Shown: positions 56,137 to 64,000 of the stretch, piece by piece | Layout of the letters: every line of letters starts with the position of its first letter | Position numbering within the stretch: position 1 is the stretch's first letter | DNA from: Ectobius pallidus | Taxonomy: Eukaryota > Arthropoda > Insecta > Blattodea > Ectobiidae | Length of the DNA: 64,000 nt | Direction: 5' to 3' | NCBI GenBank assembly: GCA_964059195.1 | Contig: CAXKWD010000005.1 | Location: forward strand, 91,339,882-91,403,881 | The notes under the pieces: generated by a model | Databases searched by the model: none | What the model was told of the DNA's origin: nothing | The model's input: the letters and a program-made list of their open reading frames with translations, nothing else | Translations under genes and position numbers: made by a program

Positions 56137-59049
56137 TTGATTGTCCGGCTGATGATAACTTAAGTAGGCTTAAACAAAAAAGTATAATAAATAGAGGAAA
56201 TAATACTTTTGTAAAGAATTTGCAAGGTAATCAAACCAATTCATTACTCCATCTCAATATTCAAGGAGTAAGGTCTAAAATTGATAGTTTAGAAATATTC
56301 CTAGATGAAATTGAAGAGTCTAATATAGGTATAATATCCTTAAACGAACATTGGTTAAAAAAAGATGAAATACACTTCTTAGATAAATTAAAACATTTTT
56401 CAGTTATAGACAATTACTCAAGAGAAAACAATGCTCATGGTGGGTCGGCTATACTTTTAAAAACCAGTTTAAATTTTGAAACCAAAGTCAGAGAGGATCT
56501 CAAATTATTTAAAGAAGACTACACTTTTGAAGAGTCTGCGATTGAGATAATTGGTTTGAATACTATTGTAATATCTATATATAGAGTACCTTACCATAAT
56601 ACTCTCCAAATTTTTCTACAGAAACTAGAATGTCTACTGAGCAAATTAGTTAGAGAGAGGTGGAAAACAATTATAATAGCTACAGACTGCAACATTGATG
56701 TAATAAAAGAAACCGATGTTACTGCCAAAAATTTAATAAATTTAATTGAAAAATATGGCTTGAGACTTGAAATAAAAGAGCCTACGCGAATAACTGCTAC
56801 TTCCTCAACTTGTATCGACAATTTATTCACAAATTTAAGTCAAAATGGTAAAACATCCTTTGTATTAGATTCTGGTCTATCAGACCATAAAGCTTTACTC
56901 ACTGTACTTCCCAAAACGCAAATAAATAAAACAAAAGAAAAATACTCAACCACGCGCCTCTATAGGGAACAAAACATTCAGGAATTCAGAGAACTTCTAG
57001 CAAAAAACAATTGGCCTTTTGATAATTATAAATCTGTGGATGAAAATTTTAATATCTTTCTAACTACTTTTCTAAATACTTACAATCACTGTTTTCCAAA
57101 AGTTGGGATTAAACAAACTATCAGAAATGTTGGACTAAAGTGGTGTACACAGGGGATACGGATTTCCAGTAAACGGAAAAGAATACTGTACAGGGAATAT
57201 AAGATCACAACAGATAATAACAAAATCGAATATTAGCCAAAAGTATAATAAAATTTACAAGAATGTGATAAATCAGGCGAAAAAAATGGCAGTAATGGCA
57301 GTGGATGATTATATAAAAAGTTCTAATAATAAAAGCAAGGCTACCTGGAAAATAATAAAAAATGAACTCGGATTGAAACAAAAAACTGAACAAACTCCTA
57401 AATCAAGTACATGTAATATGGATTCAAAGAGAATAGAAGCACTAAACAATTATTTCACTAATGTATCAACTCTGACTCAGGAAACTCCCCCTTCATTACA
57501 AGAGTCCATGAACAAAACTCATCGATTTACTCTCCTACAGCACCCCCCATTTGTATTAGGTTCAGTCACAGAAAATGACATAAAAAAAGTAATTGATTCG
57601 CTGGAACCAAAGACTTCAAAAGGCTGGGATGAAGTCCCCCCTTTCTTAATCAAAGAAGTTAAAGATGTAATAAGTAAACCTCTCTCAAAGATTATATCAC
57701 AATCATTTTACATGGGCCTTTTCCCGGAAAGGAGGATCCCATGAACAAAAAACTATCGCCCAATATCTATTCTCACTACTTTCTCGACAATAACTGAAAA
57801 GTTAGTGCACTCTCGTCTAACAACTTATTTAGAAAGTCACAGCTTATTAAGTGATCATCAGCACGGCTTTAGAAAATCGTTTTCAACAACTACTGCCCTT
57901 GTAGATCTTGTAAATGAAACATCCAAAAAATTAGATGAAAAAAATTATTCAGCTGCCCTAATATGTGACATCTCGAAAGCATTTGATTGTGTGAAGCATG
58001 ATATACTGTTACAAAAACTCAAATATTATGGTATCGGAAATGTTAGTTTAGAATGGTTCAAATCTTACTTAGCAAATCGCAAACAGAAAATAATTGCTGT
58101 AAACAAAGGTGAAACGGTTCAGTCAAGCTGGAAATATATCAAAGATGGTGTACCTCAAGGATCAGTATTGGGGCCAATACTGTACATATTGTACACAAAT
58201 GACCTCCCAGTTAATATTAACGGATATTCAGTTCAGTTTGCTGATGACACTACTGTCATTCTAAACAATCCAAATTTTGGAAACTTAAATACCGATTTAA
58301 TCAATGCAATGGAAAATTTAGACAACTGGTTCACTTGCAATGGATTAAAATTAAATAGAAGCAAAACAGGTATTATTCACTTCAAAACTTCAAGTAAATC
58401 AAATACTGAACCCAACTACCAGCAAAACATTGAAGTGAAAAATGCTAGTAAAATCCTAGGTGTATTCGTTGATGAACATCTTAGATGGACCAGTCACATT
58501 GATTACACAGTAAAAAAACTAAATTCTGCTTATTTCAATATGTGTTGCCTTGCTCAAATAACTAACATGCAAACGAAAAAAATGATATACTATGGCTATT
58601 TCAATTCAATAATGTCGTACGGAATAATTGTATGGGGAATAGCCACAGGATGGGAAAGGGTTTTCAAAATTCAAAAACAAATTATAAGGATAATGGCAAA
58701 TGCTGGCTTCAAAGACTCATGCAGACCGTTGTTCAAAAAAATGGGAATTCTAACTCAACCTTCTCTCTATCTTTTCAATTTGCTAAATTACTTTCACATC
58801 AATTTCAACACTATTCAAGAGCATCAGAATCAGCATAGTCATAATACCAGGTTCAAAGAAAACATAAAATATCCATCTCATAGGCTAACACTGCTGGAAA
58901 AGAGTCCATACTACATGGGAATCAGGGTATTTAATAAATTGCCAAAACCTATTAGACTAATAGAAAACCATAATCAGTTTAAAACAACCGTGAGAGAAAT
59001 ACTTATAAACAAGGCTTATTATTCAGTGAAAGAATATATGGATGAGTAG
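56121..59049 (+). pseudogene. CR1-type ORF2: APE endonuclease and reverse transcriptase, lightly damaged
   Basis: The frame is open from 56121, overlaps the end of ORF1 by 16 bp in the -1 frame, and has no ATG before its first break at 57236. Endonuclease: LLHLNIQGVRSKID, LNEHWL (metal-binding E), ATDCNID (D and N) and SGLSDHKALL (the SDH motif). A one-base shift near 57215-57236 moves to the frame with YKNVINQAKKMAVMAVDDYI. In RT, KGWDEVPPFLIKEV comes first. Then, around the in-frame TGA (57742-57744), FPER runs to RIP and NYRPISILTTFS with about 15 residues fewer than usual, suggesting a small deletion. HGFRKSFSTTTALVDLV, CDISKAFDCVKHDIL, DGVPQGSVLGPILYILY and QFADDTTVIL (FADD active site) are intact. 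It ends at TAG 59047-59049. It would act by target-primed reverse transcription at nicked chromosomal DNA. Confidence 0.88.
56127..56133 (+). promoter_or_regulatory. Candidate -1 ribosomal frameshift heptamer G_TTA_AAC
   Basis: In the ORF1 frame this reads caG TTA AAC TAA, i.e. X XXY YYZ phasing immediately before the stop. Sliding back one base gives GTT AAA CTA and enters the open ORF2 frame. GUUAAAC is a known functional slippery sequence in other systems. Only a weak 4-bp hairpin (TAAG/CTTA, about 56160) is visible downstream. Reinitiation or another mechanism is possible. Confidence 0.45.
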
Positions 59050-59330
59050 TGAATAAATAGTGGGTCCATCGGAATTCATGACATAAATGTGAGTTACATT
59101 TTGGCTTTCTTAGTATTTACTAAATTGTTTAATTTAACATTACTTATAGTATTGTTTCACCACTACCTAATTTTTCATTATATTCTGTACATATGATTAC
59201 TGTATTATTTTTATATCGTTGTATGGTATTATTATTTTATATAACAACATTGTATTAATAACTGTATCCTGTTCAGGAACTTTTGACGAGTCACCAGTTT
59301 ACGAGCAATGCTCAACCATGTAAATGCTAT

Positions 59331-59489
59331 ATGACGATTAATAAAACAAAACAAGAAATGGAGTTGGGCAACTGTAAACCTAAGATAGCAGTGGTCCATG
59401 TTGGCACCAATAATATTAGGCCAAATGTGATGGCAGAGGATATAATGGATGATATTCATGACCTCACCGCGAGCATTCAGGAAGCCTCC
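59331..59489 (+). pseudogene. Older CR1-like ORF1, downstream part
   Basis: The frame from ATG 59331 reads MTINKTKQEMELGNCKPKI and then VVHVGTNNIRPNVMAEDIMD, which is esterase block III of the ORF1 that begins at 54280. It runs to about EASAG, after which Penelope-type sequence follows without a stop. The terminal D..H block is missing. Confidence 0.75.
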
Positions 59490-59890
59490 GCAGGAATCAA
59501 ACCCTTTCTATGGACCTCTCTCCTGCCAGATCACAAGAATATTACGCAAATACAAGATCCAAACAGTGTCTCTTCTGCCGCAAAAATCCAACGTCATCTA
59601 AGACCAGTGAAAGACAACTTAAACCTGAAGTCTTCTGGAGGCTACAGCATCCCATGTGAGTGCAGGCTGGTATACATCAGCAAGTCTGCATTAGCGCATA
59701 TTAGCAACAACCAAGGGCACAGGATTCTTTAAGAACAGACAGATTCTGGACAAGACTAAGGCTGATTAAAGATGTGACTGAAATCAGTCTATTCACCAAC
59801 AACTTAAACAGACACAAAGGCCTTCCTCTCAGCGAAGCATGGAAACTGGCCCTCAATATCTTGAAGAAAAGACACACATAGACTTTATTC
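59490..59890 (+). pseudogene. Penelope-like element 3' fragment with GIY-YIG endonuclease remains
   Basis: RHLRPVKDNLNLKSSGGYSI then PCECRLVYISKSALAH follows the Penelope layout (KD.L.L...GVY.IPC.CG..YIG.T), i.e. the GIY-YIG core with GIY read as GGY and YIG as YIS. A short deletion leads to ISNNQGHRIL. Two frame changes on come DRFWTRLRLIKDVTEISLFT and NNLNRHKGLPLSEAWKLALN, matching the conserved end of Penelope proteins (...I.EAIEI....NN.NR..G..LS..W..A). It is fused in frame to the preceding CR1 fragment. The reverse transcriptase part is absent. Confidence 0.8.
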
Positions 59891-60089
59891 TCTATGACGT
59901 ACACCTTCTCCATTGGCCATGCGAATTTCAAAAACATTGACTTATGGCGCTGCCATTGGCTGGCACTCACCAACTGCTTCGGTCTATATATAAACATTTA
60001 TTTACTGTATTTAAAAAACTGCTTATGCAATAACCCGTATCATTTTGCCACGAATCTCAGCTCTACCGTCTTAGCTAGGCGTATAAGAA

Positions 60090-62541
60090 AATCGCCGGCC
60101 CTTATAATTTAATCCAAGGGTCGCGTCGGGTACACCTTATAGTGGAAGCCCCATTACAACCAACACATTACTCTCAATACTGGTACACATCTGATGTACT
60201 AGATGTAGTCATTCACAAGAATCTCCGCATCTCACAACCACATCACCCAAGACTTACACTCTGATCACCTGCCAATCTATTTTACCATTCTTGAAAGAGC
60301 TGAATGTACTGAATCAATCCAGTACACCATCACAACAACTGATTGGGAAGCCTATAAAGTGCTGCTTGGCAGACTGAGTAAACCACACAATTCTATACAA
60401 ACCGAGGAAGATATTTCATTCGCAATTTCAGACTAGATTGCGTCAATAAAGACTGCCTTCTCCAAATATACCACTAACACCGAATCACTACATTCAATCA
60501 CCATAACAGAAGAAATTGAAAAATTATTGGAAATTAAAAAACATATTAGAGCTAGATGGGCAAGAACACTAGACCCTGTGGCTAAAGCAGCAATACGAAA
60601 AATACGACAACGCAATGATGAAAACTGGGAAACATCTTTTGCTGAATGTCAACAGAATGTGCGCAAAATGTGGAAAATGTCAAGGATGCTATCAAAAAGT
60701 AAAGATGAACCTCCACCTACAGTAATCCACGGCCGGAATGGACTCAAATATGACCCTACCGAACAAGCAGACGCAATAGTGGATGTGCTAGAACTGCGTT
60801 TTCAGTCAAATACACTAGTTGAAATAGAAAGAGAAGAGGTGGAGGCTCATGTACAAGAAAGACTAGCAGCAGTAGCTGACGAAAATCAAAATTTCTCACC
60901 CATCACCCCTAAAGAAATCAAAAAATTCACGGATCGGATAAATTGTTCTAAAGCACAAGGCCCAGATAAAATTCCACCTGGTTGCCTCAAACACTTGCAA
61001 AGAAAAGCATTAGTCCAACTTACTCATATTTACAATCCGTGCCGTAAGTTTAGATATTTTCCCACCGAATGGAAACTAGCAAAAATAATAGCCCTACCCA
61101 AGCAAGGCACAGACCCCAAATTTCCACAAAATTTAAGGCCTATCAGTCTTCTATCCCCAATGGGAAAAATATTTGAAAAGTTATTATTATTGCGGATAGG
61201 AAACCATGTCTACAACCATGAAATCATACCAGCTGCACAATTTGGCTTTCAGGCAAATCAAAGTACAGATCTCCAGCTATTGAGACTGATAGACACCAAC
61301 ACAACTGAATTCAATAACAAAGCTAGCACTGCTGCTGTCTTTCTAGATATAGAAAAGGCCTTCGACAAAACCTGGCATCAAGGTCTACTATGTAAGCTGG
61401 CTGATACGAATATTCCTGACTATCTTTTAAATACTATAAATTCATATCTCACCAATAGAAATTTTGTTGTAAACTTCAACAAAGTACTGTCCTCTATAAG
61501 AAATAACGAAGCCAGAGTACCCCAAGGATCTGTCCTGGCCGCTTTACTATATAATATATTCACCCATGACGCCCCCCAAACCGCTGGAGTACAACTCGCA
61601 TTATACACTGATGACATTGCGTTATATACATCAGACAGGAATCTTCGTTATGCCAGAGCAAGATTGCAAAGAAATCTCACCCAGGTATCTGATTGGTGCA
61701 AACTATGGAATATCAAAATCAACAATTCCAAAACACAGGCCATTGTTTTCACCAAGGGGAGACCCCGTGAGTTACCTCCTGTGGAACTTCATGGCAGAAT
61801 CCTGCCTTACAAATCTCACGTCAAACACCTGGGATTAACTATAGATAAATCCTTGACATTTAAACAGCACATAGACTATACTCGGACAAAAGTCTTCAAT
61901 CATTTCGACGACTTATACCACTCTTCAAAACACCGAGTATTAGAATAGACACCAAGAGACTACTATATACTTAATTAATCCGATCAAAATTAACTTATGC
62001 ATGTCCTGCCTGGTCAATGGCGGCAAAAACTCACATTAACAAGTTACAAGTTGTACAAAACAAGACATTAAGACTATCACTCCACATGCCACTAAGCACA
62101 CCCATACAAGAACTACATGATGCAATGCAACTAGAAACACTACAAGAATATATACAAAGAATCACAACAAAACAAGCACACAAACTAAAAGAACACACTA
62201 ACGCACTAGTCCAGAACATTGGAACAGGACATGCACGGTATCAAAAGCATAAAAGACTGCAGATAGTAGTTGACATTCAGCAATAATAGCTGCCAAAACT
62301 AAATTTAAGTTCCATGCATTGTCATAAAATGTAATAGATATTTATCTTTATAAAACACACACAATATGCCCCTCATACTTCCAAACACAACAATTAAAAG
62401 AAGAACAAACACGCAGAAAACCAAAGAAAACTCCAAAATCATACTGTAAATGCAAGGTCACGAGCCCAACTGGGGCTCACACCTTTGGCATTTAGGGGTT
62501 TAAACAACCCCAGTAAATTTACCTGCCTGCCTGCCTGCCTG
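60090..62541 (+). mobile_element. 5'-truncated Jockey element with (CCTG)n tail
   Basis: It starts within the endonuclease domain, runs through RT and a 3' UTR (62290-62520), and ends in four to five CCTG units (about 62521-62541). A second Jockey begins just after it in the same orientation. The tail differs from the usual poly-A but resembles the CCTGA run after the other Jockey relic (51967-51990). Confidence 0.7.
60110..62286 (+). pseudogene. Jockey endonuclease C-terminus and reverse transcriptase
   Basis: The endonuclease end reads APLQPTHYSQYW, DVLDVVIHKNLRI and then LHSDHLPIYF (SDH motif). One TAG stands in frame at 60434-60436. From 60437 to 61948 the frame is open: RARWARTLDPVAKAAIRK, then SKAQGPDKIPPGCLKHL, LRPISLLSPMGKIFEKLLL, AAVFLDIEKAFDKTWHQGLL, RVPQGSVLAALLYNIFTHD and ALYTDDIALYT. 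The active-site motif is YTDD where YADD or FADD is usual. A frameshift near 61910 leads to the last segment (LTYACPAWSMAAKTHINKL, ending 62286) with one stop. Because over 500 RT codons are nearly unbroken, decay is recent. Role: target-primed reverse transcription. Confidence 0.85.
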
Positions 62542-63080
62542 GTCCCAAGACACACAGGTCGACAGTCAGCAACAGAAGAGACACAACAAAGAGAAGAGAT
62601 CCTGTCTGCTGCCACCTCCAGAGTAACCTTGCTGATACTGCGCTCCAGTCCGGCATGCAGTGACCTTCCTGCAGCCCGCGGACATCGCCGAGAACCTCCG
62701 ACTCTACACAGCACCCAGCTTGCGCTACAGCTTCAAGGCTACCTAAGGTGACCTTGCAGCCACAAGCGATCCTGACGCTAAGTATACACCTCGCGTGCTT
62801 TCCCGTTATACTTCTCCTTGCCACACCAATCATCACCTGTACCACAAATCACATCGCCCCTAGCTTGGCCCCAGCCCACGGCTCAAGTCAGAGCATCCAT
62901 CCGGCCATGTGTACACAAATGTAACTGAAATTTTACCCATAGAGCACACCCATATTCTAAATTCAACCCATATTGGATAGGCTTTATTATTGTAAAGAAT
63001 ATTGGAGCAAGACACAAGCGTCTTACAACAATTATTCAAACCACAGATACAGCAAGTCCCCTAGGTCAACTCAGAACATA
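62542..63080 (+). other. 5' leader of a second Jockey element
   Basis: GC-richer than its surroundings, lying between the CCTG tail of the first Jockey and the ORF1 ATG at 63081. Jockey-type LINEs carry internal pol II promoters in this position, but I cannot point to a specific element here. Open frames on both strands (62439-62845) are GC-driven and look non-coding. Confidence 0.5.
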
Positions 63081-64000
63081 ATGGAAGACATCGAGGCCAC
63101 TCTTTCAACCCTCATCTGTACCATCAATAAGAAAAATTTTGGTGCATTCAACTCCCTCAACACGGTGACAGAGAAGGCCAAGTCACAACTCAAGAAAATC
63201 AGAAAAGACTCCAGGATCACAGAAGAATATCTAAGGGACCTTCTGTACTTCTTGGATAGTGCAGTGAAGTCTGTAATCAATAATCAAGACATGGAGGTAA
63301 ATACTAGCACCACCAACCAATGGTTCCAGACCAACGTCGGTCCAGTCCAGCCCCCAGTCTCCCACCCCACCCAGCACAGCCAGGCAATCATCACCTGTGC
63401 CGGTTGAAAATAGATTCTCTCCTCTGCAAACTGTTGATGCAGATACAGATTTCCCGCCACTTGCACAAACTCATCCCGCCATCCAAAGCAGCCCCAAAAA
63501 TCTTCCCAATAACTCAAATGCCACTCCAGTTCAACAAGAACCGACCAGAAAAAAGTTTCCTCCAATAATAATCATTGGAGAGAAAGTTCATCATGCCCTT
63601 GTCAAAGAACTTACAACAAAACTTCAAACCCCTCCTGCTGTCAGCATTGTAAGAGGAGGGGTTTAAATACAGGTGTATACCCCAGAGGACGCTCTAAGTA
63701 TCAGGAAGACATGCAAGGAAAAGAAAATAGAGCACTTCACATGGAATACCAACAACAGTAAACCATTCCGGGTGGTGATCCGGAAGCTACCTGTGGACAT
63801 ACCAGTAGAAGAATTGAAGGCATCACTAGAACATATGGGTATGACCATAACAAAAGTCATACAAATGACCAAAAAAGTCTCAAATATTTCACATCGGCAG
63901 CCTCTCCAGTTATACATGGTGGAGCTCCCTAAAGTAGAAAAGAATAAAGAAATATACGAGACCCAGTGCCTGCTGCACTATGTTGTAAGCATACAGCCAT
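63081..64000 (+). pseudogene. Jockey ORF1 (gag) with PRE_C2HC domain, partial at window end
   Basis: The first in-frame ATG is at 63081 (MEDIEATLSTLICTINKKNF), with a helical N-terminal part. A frameshift near 63400 leads to PVENRFSPLQTVDADTDFPP and then a P/N/Q-rich stretch, then FPPIIIIGEKVHHALVKEL. A TAA at 63664-63666 (probably a mutated lysine codon) interrupts VRGGV and IQVYTPEDALSIRK. Next is NSKPFRVVIRKLPVDIPVEE and a frame with RQPLQLYMVELPKVEKNKEI, the PRE_C2HC (associated with zinc fingers) domain of Jockey gag. The zinc knuckles and ORF2 should lie beyond 64000. Confidence 0.8.

Larger units (their letters stand above)
55012..59275 (+). mobile_element. CR1-like LINE, nearly full length, inserted in an older relative
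   Basis: It contains an intact esterase-type ORF1, an ORF2 with endonuclease and RT, and a 3' UTR after 59049. Both ends abut the older ORF1 (54280-55011 upstream, from about 59331 downstream). The boundaries are uncertain by up to ~60 bp because no target duplication is clear; CR1-type elements often lack long ones. ORF2 damage is light (one frameshift, one stop, one likely small deletion), so the insertion is younger than its surroundings. Confidence 0.75.

Noticed and set aside
62439..62845. GC-rich ORFs on both strands between the Jockey elements
   Set aside because: Overlapping frames on both strands with no family resemblance; better explained as retrotransposon leader.

Overview
This window is eukaryotic and most likely from an insect with a large, repeat-rich genome. 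It is AT-rich with many triplet microsatellites. It carries CR1-, Jockey- and I-like LINEs, Penelope, hAT and pogo-type elements, tRNA-derived SINEs and a spliced transposase gene. The motif AGGCCT is frequent, often flanked by T and A. I think a cockroach or termite relative is plausible, but that is an inference from repeat style and not a proof. I see no convincing host gene, and no bacterial operon or CRISPR array.

Positions 1-24,700 are mostly intergenic sequence with scattered repeats. These include a fold-back element (1932-2181), two SINEs of one family in opposite orientation (4067-4497 and 6325-6712), a 112-bp tandem array (8434-8720) and a pair of diverged ~550-bp repeats (11930 and 21030). 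An ORF1-only LINE derivative (14514-16184, minus strand) encodes a protein with a 2A-like NPGP motif and sits inside an older repeat. There is a mariner/GVQW3-like relic (17573), a 630-bp T-rich degenerate minisatellite (21787-22418) and a hAT MITE inserted into a LINE 3' end (22497-22765).

Positions 24,700-44,600 hold copies of a ~1-kb repeat that starts CTAGCTTAAAAGGCCCGGCG (four forward, one reverse, plus an older copy at 7440). They also hold an internally deleted BED/hAT relic split by a 198-bp tRNA-like palindromic insertion with a 12-bp target duplication (29047-29244). A 1430-bp TIR element carries G-tracts and 145-bp tandem repeats (35054-36483), and a 505-bp TIR element lies next to it (36674-37178). 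There is a LINE RT relic on the minus strand (37655-38145), two further fold-backs, and a pogo/Tigger-type MITE (43609-43978).

Positions 44,600-64,000 are a stack of transposable elements. A hAT element with ZMYM1-like coding remains (45088-48196) has an 8-bp target duplication. A Jockey-type RT relic is split by a 2610-bp DNA transposon (48564-51173) that has perfect 31-bp TIRs, a 6-bp target duplication and a two-exon transposase gene of uncertain superfamily. An I-like relic (52397-54215) follows. Next, an older CR1-like ORF1 with an esterase domain is split by a younger CR1-like element (about 55012-59275). The younger element has an intact ORF1 and a lightly damaged endonuclease/RT ORF2; ORF2 has no AUG near its start and overlaps ORF1 at a GTTAAAC heptamer in -1 phase. 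A Penelope GIY-YIG fragment (59490-59890), a 5'-truncated Jockey element (60090-62541) and the start of a second Jockey element (to the window end) complete the region.

Boundaries given with target duplications were read directly. Boundaries of LINE fragments are approximate. Superfamily names rest on motif recognition without any search.
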